Positions 1-12,800 of a DNA stretch of 64,000 nucleotides are shown here, piece after piece (position 1 is the stretch's first letter; the number at the start of each line of letters is the position of its first letter). The position numbers and the translations under genes are program-made. The notes below the pieces were generated by a model. The model was given only the letters and a program-made list of their open reading frames with translations. It did not search any database and was not told the origin of the DNA. Source of the stretch: Pyropia haitanensis (Eukaryota > Rhodophyta > Bangiophyceae > Bangiales > Bangiaceae); contig SDUX01000003.1 in the NCBI GenBank assembly GCA_008729055.1, positions 186,001-250,000 of the forward strand, in the 5' to 3' direction.

Positions 1-141
1 TCAACGGCCACCTTCCTCGGTGGTGGCGTTTGACTGCGTGGCGGCTGGTGTAGCCACCGTCACGGGGTGACCCACCCAGGAAATGCACTTTTTTTTTTTT
101 TGAAGAAAACAAGTAGAGGCAAAAGGCCCGCCCTTGCGACC

Positions 142-1807
142 TCAATGGCCAATGCCTGGGTGACCCCGGTTCCAGTCTCCCCGGTTCTTATCATAGATGA
201 CCAGATCCAAGATCTTCCACGCCTCGGCCTTCCCTGGACCGACCGCGTGAGCCGTCACCCGCACGTTCTTGTTCTTATAGTGGAACATCCACGGGTAGTA
301 CATGTCCACGGTGGGGTCCTTAAAGTCCCCACCAATGGTGTAGGGCGCCTTGTAGTCCTTGTACGACGAGCGCCGACCATTGACGAGGAACTCGACGTAC
401 GAGACGGGGCCAAACGCCTCCACCTCGATGGTCAGGGGCCCCCCGCCCGTCCAGTCAATCGGCCGGTGCACGTTGGGCACCTCCCGGCGGCTCTTCACCT
501 CCACCAGCCGCATCCTGCCCAGCGTCAACGCGCCATGCGCATCCTCCTTGGACGTCAGTCCCGACTGGGTGTACTTTTGGAGGCCCCGCAGCTCCTCGCC
601 CACCGCGTCCACGTCGGCACGGTTGTCCACCTGGATGGACGACGACTTGATAGGCGGCGGCGTGGTGCCGTCAAACTGGGCCGGCTTCATCCGCTTGGTG
701 TAGTAGCCCTTTTCGCCGCTCGGCGCGATGCACGGCTCCACCCGGCAGATGCCCAGGTCGTTGACCGTCGCCTCGCACTTGCCATCATTGTTGCCATTCG
801 ACTCGCCCGACGTGAAGGTGGGCGTCGCCTCGGCCACCACCGGCGCGCCGCCCTCGACCCGCACGTACGCGCAGTCATAATAGTCGCCAAAGTTGCCAAA
901 TCGCTCGCCGCCCCCGTACCACGCGTACCCGAGCACGTAGTCCCCGTCTGGGAACACGGCCGGGATGGTAATCCAGTCCTTGTACGCCCTCGAGTCCATG
1001 TCGTACCAGCAGCTGCGGTATTGGTTCTCCATGGAGCACTCAAACTCGCCGCGCGACCAGCACGCGTAGGAGAAGGCGTTGGCCTTGTGGACCCGCCAGT
1101 CCCACATTTGCTTGACGGGCACGAGCGTGAAGCGGCGGAAGCCGCCAAAGTGGTTGTTGCGCGTGTACTCAATCTCGTACGACTCGCCGCGACGGTACGT
1201 GGCCGACGGGTTGGCCGGCCCCGCATCCTCCCGGTAGTCTGCATTGGGACACGGGCCGGGGCAGTCATTCGCCCAGCCGTCCCAACCGCCGACCCGGCAT
1301 GCCGTCATCCGAGACATGGGCACCGGCACAGACAGGTAGCTGTGGGTGGGCACGCGGTGCAAGCAAAAAAAAACGGGGTGAGCAAGCAACAAAATAGCAG
1401 GGCGCGCAAACGACGGGCGGACGTTAGAGGGCCACCGCATGAGGCGCACCAGGCCAAACCGTGATGCTGGACTTGTTTCCCCCCTCCTCTTCCCTCCCGG
1501 GGCCCAACCGCCGTAGCCACATCCATCCCGAAACGTCCACACCCCTGCCGGGTGCAGAGGCCGCGCACCGCCGCCCTCGACTCCACCCTTTCGCTCCACA
1601 CCCACTCCCCAACCCGTCAAACCCTGCACCTGGGCGCGCCCCCCGCCACAGCCACCCCCGCGCCGCCTGCCCCCCAACAACGTACGAATGGGCCCAGGCC
1701 GATGGTAGGGACTGTACCGCTGCCAATGCCGCCGCCGCCGCCGACGCGGTGGCCAGCGCCAAGCGTGCCACCCGCCGCCGGGAGCCGGGCGCACACCGCG
1801 CTGCCAT
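142..1807 (-). CDS. Secreted LPMO-like copper oxygenase (chitin-binding type-4-like), two exons
   Basis: Exons 1807-1686 and 1339-142 give 439 aa. The intron 1685-1340 has a GTACGT donor and a CACAG acceptor. A signal peptide ends in AWA and leaves His40 as mature residue 1, followed by HSYLSVPVPMSR. A second His sits in NNHFGG (His104), and DYYDC (Tyr194, three before Cys197) matches the axial aromatic of LPMOs. Together these form the histidine-brace signature of lytic polysaccharide monooxygenases, which oxidatively cleave glycosidic bonds outside the cell. Cysteines at 55, 67, 71, 134, 142, 151 and 197 suit a secreted beta-sandwich. The C-terminal part, about residues 330-420 (VEFLVNGR...), looks like an Ig-like accessory domain. 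The splice model is what joins signal, His1 and body; without it the body has no signal peptide. The AA family cannot be fixed by eye. Substrate is unknown; wall glycans are a guess. Confidence 0.8.
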
Positions 1808-2951
1808 GGCCGTCGCCAGGCTGGCCGGGGCGGCCGCCGTGCGTCCGCCGACAATGCTCCACCGTGTCCTTGACCGCCCCGCCAGCGACGGCGGCGGCGG
1901 CAGCGTCGGGAGGATGATGGCGCAAGGACGAGTCCAACGCAGGCCGCAAAGGAGGGATGGAAGCCCGTGGGAGGGGGGGGAGGGGGCGGGGAAGGGGAAC
2001 GGGGAAGAAAATGGGGTCAATGGGGACAATGGTGGAGCGCGCCTCGCACGGGAGGTGGCGGCCAAGACGGGTGGCTGCGGCGACGGCGGGTCCTGCGGCG
2101 GTGTAGAAGACACACGCGGCAGCGCGGCGGCAGGGAAGAAAGGGGCAAGGGCAGATGGGTCGTGTCCACCAGCGGCTGGGGTGCGGGGGTGGGCGGGCCT
2201 GGAACGGGCACGGCACAGGGGGGGGTGCGGCAGCGGGCTAGTGGGGGAGGGGGGGGGAGGGGGGGGGGAGGGGGGGTTGGGGTGGGCGGAGGGCAGGCGC
2301 CGCTCCCAAAGAGGCCCGCACGAGATGCTCGGCCTGCCGCTGTTGACGTCTGCGCGAGGTTGTTGTTGGACCCGGTGACTGGCAGACGGGGACGCCGCCC
2401 CCCGCAACGTGGGCCGCGCCATCAAGTAGGGGAGGAGAGGAGGGGCGGGGGGGGGGGGAGGGGCGGGAGGGGGGAAGCGCGGCCCGCCGGCGGCGGCACA
2501 GCGGCAGCGTGCCTGCCCCGCCGCCCATGCCCAGCCGCCCCGCTGCCCAGCCGGCCGCCCTCCGCCCCTCCCCCCCCCCACCCCCCCCCCCCCACCCCCC
2601 GGCCGCCCCTCTCTCCGCGCGCAGCCCATGTCGCCGGCGCCCCCAGGGGGGGTTGGTCACCCAAAACGGCACCCGCGGCCCGCGGCGGCATCCGCCGTGG
2701 GCCGACCCGCGCCGTCGGTCCATGGGCGCCGCGCGAGGCGGTGGCTGCCCGCCCCGCTCCCCCTCCCCTCCCCCCGTCGCCGCCGGCCTGGCCGTGCGCG
2801 CAGGCGCGCGCGCGCACCCCCTTCACACCCCCCCCCCCCCGCCGCCGCCGCCGCCCCCGCCGCCGCCCCCGCCGCCGCCGCCCCCGCCGCCGCCGCCGCC
2901 ACCGCCACCGCCACCGCCGCCGCCGCAGCCGCTGCCGCCGCCGCAGCCGCA

Positions 2952-3001
<50 letters not shown>

Positions 3002-4069
3002 CGCCGCCGGCAGAGCGTCAGCGACCACGCACGGCGCGCACGGTGGCACGCGGCGGCGGCAACGACATGGCGCGCGGCGGCTCATGTTGCCGGGGTGTGT
3101 TTGCCGGCGGGGGAGCGCGAGGGGGGCGGGCCGGCGGGCGGTGACCCCCCCCCCCCCCCCCCCCCCGGCACCCCCCCCCCCCGGCGCCCACCCCTTGCGC
3201 CCGGCCAGCCCCGACTGCCGCCACGCCTCCGCCAGTGTCCCGGTGTCGCGCAGACCGCACGTGCGGCGGGGGCGGCCGCCGGCGGCGACGGAGGGGGAGG
3301 GGGGGGGGGGGACCGCGGATGCGCCTTGGGCGGCAAGGCGGAGGGGGGGGGGGGGGGGGGGGGGGGACGGCGGGGCGGTGACCCCACCGGCCAATCCCTG
3401 GCCCCCCCCCGTGCCGCGCGCCTCCCACGCCGGCATCCCCGCCCCGCCCCAGCCCAGGCCGCTCCCGCCTTGCCGGGGATTGGCGTCGGGCCGACGCGAC
3501 GGTCAGCAAAATGGTCTGGGAGGAGGTGGAAACAGGGGGCGGGCGGGGAGGATGGGCGGCGGAGAGGGGGGAAGCAGTGGGAGATTGGCGGGCGGATGGG
3601 AAGGGCGGCAAGAGGGGGTGGGGGGGGGGGGAGGGGGGGGGGGGTTCCCCTCGCAGCCGCCACCACCCCCCGCGACGGCCGCCGGCCGCCGCCGTTACCC
3701 CGCGGCACGCCGCCGCCGCCGACTGCCACGGCACAGTCGCGGCGGCGGCGGTCCCGGCGGCGGTCCCATCGTCACCCCCCCCCCCCCCCCCCCCCCGCCA
3801 CCCCCCCGCCAGCCGCCTCACCCCACCCACCACGCGGGCGCCGTCGGCGAGCGCCGGTGGCGGGTGCACCCGGTGGCGGCGGCGTGGCGGCCGCCAGCGC
3901 GGGGTGGTGCCCCGTGGCGGCCACCCCCCCCCCCCCCCCCCCCCGCCCACCACCGCCGTCCCGCCGCCGCCGCCGCCGCCGCCGCCGGCCGCGGCGGCCC
4001 CCCCTCCGCCGGCCCGCGACGCCCCCCCGCCGGCCCGCGGCGCACGGCCACCGGCGGGCGGCCGCCGCG

Positions 4070-4107
<38 letters not shown>

Positions 4108-5764
4108 GCGCTGCCGTTTCACGCCCCACCCACGGCACCACGCCAGGGCCAACGGGAGGCCAGGGGGGGGGGGGGGGGGGGGGAGGGAGAGAGCGAAGCG
4201 CCGTGGCCGCCGGGCCCGCCGGCGGTCGTGCCACCATGTCCATCAGAGAGCTGCGGAGGGGGAGGGGGGGGGGGGGTGGGGGGGAGAGTGGGGTTTGGTG
4301 AACGTTTTTGGTGGGGGGGGGGGGGGGGGGCGGTGGGTGTGGGGATGGTGGCCGCGGAGAGACGCGCAGGTGGGCCGCTCGGTCAGTAGACGGAGGTGTG
4401 GCGTGGCGTGGCGGGTGGGGGTGGGGGTGGGTGGCCGCGCCGGCGGCAGCGGCGGCGGCGGCAGCAGCGGCGGCAGCAGCGGCGGCAGCGGCGGCGGCGC
4501 GCGGCGGCGCGCGGCGCGGCGGGCGCGGCGATCCGTCCGCCCGCCCGGCCGACCGCGGCCACGTTGCGTCGCGCCGGCGCGCCACGGCCGCCGCCACGGA
4601 CACCGCCCGGCCGGCCGCGAGCAGCGCGGCCGCGGCCGCGGGGAGGCGCCGGGGCGGCTCGCCGCGGCCGTCGACAGCGGGGAAGCGTGTGCCGGCGGCT
4701 TCCCCCCCCCCGGCGCGCCCCCCCCCCGCCGCCGCCGCGGACAATCCATGACCGAGCCGCCACGCGCCGCGGCGTTGCCGCCGTCGCCGACCCGCAGTGC
4801 CCCCCCCGCCGCCGCGGGAGGGGGGGAGGACGGGCGGGCGGGCGGCGGCGGCGGCGCACGGTGCTTACCCCCCCCCCCCCCCCCCCGCTGCCGCCCAAAC
4901 GTGGCGTGGCCCGCCGCCGCCGCCGAGCGGCGCGGCACCACCACACACCCGGCGGGGCGGGCGGGCGGGCGCATGGGCGACGCCGCCGCGCGGCCGCGCG
5001 CGGCCGCCCACGTCACCGGCGGTGGGGCGGCGCGCGCTGGTGGCCAATGCCGCCGCGCGCACGTCGTGGCGCCGCGTTGACAACGGCGGTCAGGGGGGGG
5101 GGGGGAGGGCTCGGAGGGTGGGGGGGGGGGGGGGGGGGGGGGGGACCGCCGAAAGCGCCCGGTACGGACGCGTCGTCGCTCACGAGTCGGCCCACGAGCG
5201 ACGGCGTCGGCGCCTGCGTACGCGCCGCCGAGCGAGGGTGGGTTCCAAAACGGATCACACGAGGATCAGACACTGTGGCCTTTTGACACCCAACTGCAAA
5301 AGACTTACTCAACATGCACACTAGAGTATTTTTATGGGAGATGCATCCAACAGTCCAGAAAAAAACGTCGGCAAGTGCACACGTGGCAACACAGAGCGCA
5401 AAAAATTATAAGAAGCAGTATACTTGCCCTGTATTTCTCTGGTTTGATAGCATTGTTCCAGTGTACACTGTACTTACACTCTCGTCCAGCCTCCACTGGA
5501 CGCTGGCCACTCTCATCACCGGTGCAATCTACTTCCCACTCTTTCTTTGTTGTGAGTGTTGCTGATGAACCGCGGGAGTGGGCAAAAGTTGGACTCACCG
5601 GCCGCCAGGCCCACGCCAAGGCACGTGTCAGCCGCATGAGTCACTCTCGAAAGTGCCCCGGATCACGAAAGCCGGGCCAACATTGAGACGGTGTCCGCCG
5701 CGGTGCGCGGGGCGCGCTGCGCGTGCGACCGCCGCGGGCGGCCGCGGTGGCGACGGGCGCGCCC
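1808..5764. repeat. Non-coding block of C/G homopolymers and CCG simple repeats
   Basis: No recognisable protein is present; the long frames here are Arg/Pro/Gly/Ala artefacts. CCG/GCC runs lie at about 2838-3005 and 4069-4105. Homopolymers include C22 at 3145-3166, G24 at 3343-3366, C22 at 3775-3796 and G25 at 5120-5144, with both strands represented. From about 5280 to 5570 GC falls sharply, and this stretch is the probable promoter and 5' leader of the M16 gene that starts at 5765. Confidence 0.8.
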
Positions 5765-5911
5765 ATGGGGCGGCCGCGGCGCGCGGCGGCGGCGTGCGCG
5801 ACGCTGCTGGCGGTCGCGCTCGTGGCGGGCGCCTCTGTGGATCCGGTGGTCGCCATGGCAAGCGGGGTTGGGGCGACCGCGTCGGCTGGCGTCGCTGTTG
5901 CCGGTGTGGCC

Positions 5912-5985
<74 letters not shown>

Positions 5986-8900
5986 GAGCAATGGGGCGGC
6001 GCCGGTGGGGGCGGCCGCGGCCGCCGCGTCGGCGGCACCAGCCGCCACTGTGGAGGGCGGCACCGTGCAGACGTCCCCCCTGGACGACCGGCAGTACCGC
6101 ATCGTGACGCTGCCGTCCAACGGCCTGCGCGTCATGGCCGTGAGTGATCCCGCGGCGGACAAGGCGGCAGCGTCGCTGGACGTGGCGGTCGGCCAGTTTA
6201 GTGACCCGGACGACATCCCGGGGCTGGCCCACTTTCTCGAGCACATGCTCTTCCTGGGCACCGAGAAGTACCCGGACGAGGCGTCGTACAATGCGTTTTT
6301 GGCCGAGAATGGGGGGCACAGCAACGCGTTTACGGCGTCGGAGAACACCAACTACCACTTTAGTATGATGGTGGGGAAGGGGGGTGCCGCCGCGGCTGCC
6401 GACGGGGATGCTGATGCGGGGAGCGCCGAGGGGGGGGACCCGGGTGGGGGGGGTGCCGCGGCTAGCGCCGCGGCGGAGCCGTCGGACGCCTCGTCGCCGG
6501 CGGCGGCTGTGGCATCGTCAGAGACGCCAACCGGCGACAGGGATGCGTCCGGGACGGCCAACGACAGTGGCAGCGGCGGCGGGGGTGGTGGCGGCGGGCT
6601 GTCGCGGTACCACGAGGCGCTCGACCGGTTTGCCCAGTTCTTCATCCACCCGCTCTTCACCGAGTCCGCCACCGCCCGGGAGCTCAAGGCGGTGGACAGC
6701 GAGCACGCCAACAACCTGCAGAGCGACCCCCACCGGATGTACCAGATACACAAGACCGCGGCGAGCGCGGAGCACCCCTACTCCAAGTTTGGCACCGGCA
6801 CCGCCGTGACGCTGCGCGACACGCCGGCGGAGAAGGGCGTTGACGTGCGCGCGGCGCTGCTCCGCTTCCACGCCGCCTACTACTCGGCCAACCTCATGTG
6901 CCTGACGCTGGTGGCGCCCGCGCCGCTGGACACGCTCGTCGGGTGGGCGGCGGAGCTCTTCTCCGCCATCCCCAACCGGAACACCCCGTCGCCGGCGGCC
7001 GCGTACGCCGACGCGGTGGCGTTTGGGCCCAAGCAGACGGGCCGCATCTACCGGGTGCAGCCCATCAAGGACATGCGGGCGCTGGAGGTCCTGTGGGTGG
7101 TGCCCCCGTTCCACACCGTCTACCGCACCAAGCCCAGCAACTATGTGTCGCACCTGCTCGGCCACGAGGGCCCTGGCTCGCTGCTGAGTGAGCTCAAGGC
7201 GCGCGGCTGGGCCGACGGCCTGTCAGCGGGCGGCGGCAAGGCGACGCTCCACTGGGAGGCGTTTGAGGTGAGCGTGGACCTGACCGAGGCGGGTGCGGCC
7301 GCGGCCAACGACGTCATTGAAGCGGTGTATGGGTACCTGGCGCTCGTGCGGGAGCAGGGCGTACAGCGGTGGATCCACGACGAGGCGGCTGCGCTGGCCG
7401 ACATGGCGTGGCGCTTCAAGGAGCGGGAGGACCCCATGTCGCTGGCGGTCAGCGTATCGAACAGCATGCACTTGCTTCCCGACGAGCACGTCTTGTCCGC
7501 ACCGCGCCTGTTTTTTGACTATGACGAGGGGGACATCCGCGACTTTCTGGCGCTCCTCACCCCCGCCGCTGGCACGGTGTTGTTTGTGGACAAGGCGGTC
7601 GCGGACACCACCGACGCCGTTGAGCGGTGGTACGGTACGCCGTATCGCACGGAGGTGGTTGACCCAGAGCTGCTGGCGCGGTGGGCCGCCGCGAAGCCGC
7701 TGCCCAGCCTGGCAATCCCCAAACCCAACGCGTTCATTCCGACCGACTTTGAGCTCGTGGCCGACCAGCTGCCGGTGGCTGAAGAGGAGGCGGATGTGGC
7801 GACCGCGCAGCGCGAGGACGCGGCGACTCGGGGGGTGCCGTCTGCTGGCGCCGCTGTAGCAGCAGCATCGTCGACGACCAATGGCACTAGCGACCATGTA
7901 GGGGGTCTTGCCGTTGGCCATGATGAGAGTTCTGGTGAGGTTTGCGCCGCGGGCGCAGCGGCGACGACCTGTTCAGCTGCCGCTGGTGCCGTCGACCAGT
8001 GTGCTGCCGCCCCCCATGGGCCGGACCAGCTCGAGCTCGACCAGCAACGGAACACCTGGCCAGACGTGCCGCGGCCGCGGGTCCTCCGCGACGACTCGTC
8101 GATGCGGTTGCACTACAAGCTGGACCGGACGTTCCGGCGACCAACTGTGAACATTATGCTTAACCTGCACTCCCCCGTTGCGTACTCGAGCCCGCGGGAC
8201 GCGGTTCTCGCGTACCTGTCCGCCATGATGATCAGCGACGCGCTCAACGAGTACGCGTATGACGCCAACCTTGCTGGTCTGCGTTACGAACTGGTCCACT
8301 CGCCCACGGGCTTTTATCTTACCGTGCGGGGCTACAGCCACAAGGTGCCGGTGCTGCTGTCTGCGATCAGCGCGCAGCTTGCGAACTTTACTGCTGCTCC
8401 TGCGCGGTTTGCGCTCCTCAGCGAGCTCCTCCACCGAGAGTACAAGAACTTTTTCAAGGAACAGCCGTACACCCACGCCATCTACGTTGCCAGCATGCTC
8501 ACCGAGTCCCCTCGGTGGCACGTGTCGGACTACATGAGCCATCTGGAGGGCGGTGTGCACCCGCGGCTGACGCCCGCGGACGTGGACGCGTTTGTGGCGT
8601 CCTTCCGCGCCTCGCTCCACGTGGAGATGCTCGTGCACGGCAACATCCGTGCAGGGGCGGCGATGGCCCTGGCGCGGCAGCTGGAGACCACCCTCGGCTA
8701 CGCGCCGCTGAGTGCGCTGCAGCGGCCCTACCAGCGGGTGGTGCAGCTGCCGCGGTCGCGGCCGGTGGTGGCGCGCATCCCGGGACCCAACGCCGGGGAC
8801 GTCAACTCGGCGGTGCAGGTGCTGTTCCAGCTGGGCTTGGTCGGCGACCCGCGGATGGACGTGGCGGTGTCGCTCTTCCAGGCGATGCTGCACAAGCCCA

Positions 8901-9508
8901 TCTTCCACACCCTCCGCACCGAAGAGCAGCTGGGCTACCTCGTCTACTCGGGCATGAAGCGCACGCACGGGGTGCAGGCGCTCCGCGTCATTGTGCAGTC
9001 GACGGTCGCGGCGCCGGCCGAGGTGGTCCGCCGCATCGACGCATGCCTGGCCACCTTTGGCACGACCACCCTGCCAGAGATGGACGACTCCCAGTTCCGC
9101 GAGTACGTCACCGCCCTGGCCGCGACGCTGCAAGAGACGGACAAGCGGCTGGCGCACCAGTCGTCGCGGTTTTGGGGCGAAATCGCTGCCGGCACGTATG
9201 CCTACGCGCGGCACGAGGCGGAGCTCGCGGCGCTGCGGCGGCTCAGCCACGCGGACTTGGTGGCCATCTGGAACCGCTACATGCCGCGCGGCGCGCCCGA
9301 GCGCCGCGTCCTCATCACGACGGTGCACTCGCCAAAGTTCCCGGCGGACGCTGCGGACGCGGCCGCTGTTGGCGCCGCCGACAACGACGGCGGCGAGCCG
9401 CCGCTGGTGGTCCGCAACGCAGAGGCGGGCTCGGCGGCGGTGCTGGCGTTCCGCAACTCTCAGCCGCTGTACCCAGTAGTGGGCTTCCACAGTGGGCCGG
9501 CAGAATAA
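5765..9508 (+). CDS. Insulysin-like zinc metalloprotease (M16A) with signal peptide
   Basis: Single exon, 1247 aa. The frame is open further upstream (to 5723) but without an ATG, so the start is the ATG at 5765. The N-terminus (MGRPRRAAAACATLLAVALV...) is a signal peptide or anchor followed by a poly-Gly tract. The inverted zinc motif HFLEH is at 156-160, and the third ligand is Glu313 in AVDSEHANN, as in insulin-degrading enzyme (IDE). About 75 residues of low complexity inserted between them explain the wide spacing. The FGTG segment, the middle domain and the C-terminal EEQLGYLVYSG motif are present, so all four M16 domains are covered. A second low-complexity linker lies at about 680-770 in the hinge between halves. 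IDE-type enzymes degrade peptides inside a closed chamber. Most family members are cytosolic, so the apparent export is unusual. The gene looks intact. Confidence 0.92.
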
Positions 9509-9836
9509 CGCGGGGGTGGCCGGCGTGGCCGTTTTGGGGGGTTTTTTGTTGTTGCTTTGTTCACCTTGCTCGCCATTGTGCCGCCTTTTGGTTGCAGCCG
9601 TGCGTGACCATGTGCGGTGTGTCGGTGTCGCCTGTGTGGGTATGACGATGGGGCCCGTCCCTGGTGGTGGCGCGTCGATTGCCCTCTCTCTTCCCGTCCG
9701 CCCTGGAGAATGTACCCTAGAGGGAGGGGGGAGCGGACGTGGACGGCAGCCGTGCCAATCGACGGCCCCACCACGACCGCCATCGCCCGTACCGTCCCGC
9801 CCCACAACCCCCCCCCCCCCCCCCCCCCGCGCGTGT
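9509..9836. other. Short region between convergent genes
   Basis: This is the space between the 3' ends of the M16 gene and the lyase gene. A T/G-rich stretch follows the M16 stop and probably holds its 3' end signals; a C run of about 17 lies just before the lyase stop. No gene is seen. Confidence 0.6.
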
Positions 9837-12800
9837 TCACAGCTCCGACACGCGCGTGCGGCCGTCGGCCTGGCGGCGCAGCGAGAACCGCCGCCCGTCC
9901 ACGCTCACCACGTTGCGGTCGGCGGACACGGCCGTCGCCGGCAGCGGCGCGCCGTGCACAAACGGCCAGCAGAGGACGACGTAGCCCGGCTCGACCGACC
10001 GCACCGTAATGCTAATCGTGCGGATGGCGGCGGTGGCGGCAAAGCCGCCGCTGCCGCTCGCGACCTTGTCGTCGCGGATGCGGGCGGTGCGGTCCTTGAG
10101 GGTCACCCCTTCCGGCGATAGCGTTCCCGTGTAGCTGAGCAGCCGCACCAGCAGCCGCGGGCTGCCGGCCACGGGGTCTTGGCTCGACCGGAGGACCAGG
10201 TCGGTCGGCGACGCTGCCGACAGCGCCGCGTCGGCAACCACATCGTCGCGCTCGTGGCCATAGTGGGCGCCCGCGCGGGGCACGTTGGCGACCCACTCGT
10301 ACGTGTGGCTGGCGCCGTCCTTTTGGATGTCGTCCACGACGAGCAGGAAGGGGCGGCCGCCCTTGGCCACCACCACCGTCCGGTACGCGCGCGCCACCGG
10401 GTTGAACACGTTGATGGTGCGGCGGCCGAGGTACCGCTCCGTCGCCATCCACGCCGGCACGTACGGGTCGGGGAGGTAGCCAAACTGGGCGGGCCGGAAG
10501 CCGTTGGCCACGCACGCCGGGTACCCCGCGTGCGGCCGGCACATTTGCGAGTAGGCGTACGCGTACTGCGCGTCCGCCGCGGCGACGGTCCCACGGGGGG
10601 TGTCGGTAAACTCGTGCCAGCGGGCGGGGAAGCCCGGCCAAAAGTTGCGGCCGGCCGCGTCGCCGCCGCCCGCCTGGCCGACGCCGTCAATGAGCACCGT
10701 CGAGTGGCCCACGTTCTCCGTGTCCGCCGCGTGCTGGTCCACCACCCACGACCGGCCGCCGGCATAGACGTAGAACGAGTTGCGGCCAGCGTGCACATGG
10801 CCGACGCGGTACGTGTCCAGGCGGCTCTCAAAGTTGACCGCAAACGCGTCGGGCGCCCACGAGCTGCGGACCATCAGCTCGCCCTTGTCGCGGTCAAAGT
10901 GCACCAGCGGGATGCCCTTGGCGGCTGCCGCCTCGGCGGCGGTGATGCGGCCGCGGCTGTTGACGGCCGCAAAGAGCGCGCACATGAACGCCTCGCCCGA
11001 CGCGGCCGCCTGGTGCGGCCCCGAGTTGGCCAGCAGCCGCTGCGCGAGCGCGTCGTCCCCGTACAGCCACGCGAGCATGCACTGGTAGCGGGGGCGCTGC
11101 GTCGCGGCCAGGTCGTCGTGGTGCCGCCCGTCCCAGTTGGTCTCGGGCGCCGTCAGCGGCACCTGCGCGTTGAAAAAGAAGAGGAGCGCGCGGTAAAAGC
11201 GCGGGCCCAGCACCGGGTCGGCAAACGCGTTGAAGCCGCGCCGCGCCAAGATGACATTGACGGGCAGCGCCCAGGTCCAGCCCATTGAGAAGTAGCCGCC
11301 CGACTCGCGGCCGAGGCCGCCCTCGGTGATGGTGTGCTCGAGGAACTTGCGCTGCACGTCCACGCCCACCGGCTGCGACGCGCGCCACAGGTCGCCCTCG
11401 TCGCCCGCGGCGCCCGCCTCGCCCTCCATCGCGTGCGCGAGCACGTGCAGGTGCGCGTGCCAGCCAATGTGGTTGAGGTTGGTGACCCACGGCCGCCGCT
11501 GGAAGCTCCCCGCCCCAATCTCGGTGCGCCCGCGGATCATGGTGCCCATCAGCGTCACGCACGGCACCCGCTGCGCGGCGGTCATGGCGCCGGCGAGCAG
11601 GTCGTACGCGATGCCGAGGTCGGGGCTGACGTCGTGGAGGAAGCCGCCCCGCGTGCCGGGCACGTACACGCGGGCGTGGAGGGTGCACGCCGTCGACAGG
11701 GCGGTGGCGAGCTTGGTCCGGTCAAAGTTGCCGCCCTCCTGGATGAGCGACACAAAGCCCGCGCCGGCCAGCTTGCCGTACAGGCCGTCGCGGCCCTGGC
11801 CGGCCGTCGCCACGTTGGACCCGTACAGCTTGACGCTGCGGATGTCGACGGTCCGGTCCCCGACGGCGAGGCGCTCATAGACGGGCGCCACCGGGCCGGT
11901 AAACAGCGGCGGCGGGCCGTACGGGTAGGCCTTTTCCACCGCGTCGCGGGTGAAGAGGTAGCTCGTGACGGCGAGGAGGCCCACGGGGTCCCGCCCGCGC
12001 AGCGCCACGTCGTTGAACGCCCACCCGCCGGGGATCTCCCCCTCCCGCCCGGCCAGGTCGTCGCCGAGCAGCGCCCGCCGCATGGCCGGCAGGTCGGCGG
12101 CGGTGAAGAAGAGGCGGGGGTGCTCACCAAACGGGGGCAGGGGGGAGAAGCGGCGCGGGCCGTTGCGCGGCGCGCCCTGCCACATGGGGAAGCGCGGCGA
12201 GTACTCGCCGCCGCTGAGCAGGGGGGGTGGCGGCGGCAGGCCCGTCCGGGGGACAAAGCCATCCACCTTGGGCGTTGCCTCGGCCTCTGGCTCCTCGCTC
12301 GGCTCCTCGCTCGGCTCTTCGCTCGGCTCTTCGCTCGGCTCTTCGCTCGGCTCCTCGCTCGGCTCTTCGCTCGGCTCCTCGCTCGGCTCCTCGCTCGGCT
12401 CCTCGCTCGGCTCTTCGCTCGGCTCCTCGCTCGGCTCCTCGCTCGGCTCCTCGCTCGGCTCCTCGCTCGGCTCCTCGCTCGGCTCCTCGCTCGGCTCCTC
12501 GCTCGGCGCCTCGCGTAGTTCCGCGGTGGGCTCCTCGGTTGGTTCCTCGAATGGTTCCTCGCTCGGCTCCTCGCTCGGCTCCTCGCTTGGCACATCAAGG
12601 GGCTCCTCGCGCGGCTCCTCGCTGGGTTCCTCCCTCGGTTCCTCGCTCGGCTCCTCAACACTGCTCACCTGCGGGGACACTTCGGCCTCTAGCGCCTCGG
12701 CGGGCTCCTCGGTGGGCTCGTCAAGGGGCTCCGTAGTGGGTTTCTCACTTGGTTCTTCGCTCGGTTCTTCGCCAGGTTCCTCGCTCGGTTCCTCCGTGGG

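Noticed and set aside
1967..5080. A 1037-aa plus-strand open frame and its minus-strand counterparts
   Set aside because: Composition is almost only Arg/Pro/Gly/Ala from CCG and homopolymer runs; all frames are open together and no domain is seen.
5314..5565. Small 83-aa frame upstream of the M16 gene
   Set aside because: It lies in the low-GC promoter stretch, has no recognisable domain and ends before the M16 start; likely chance.
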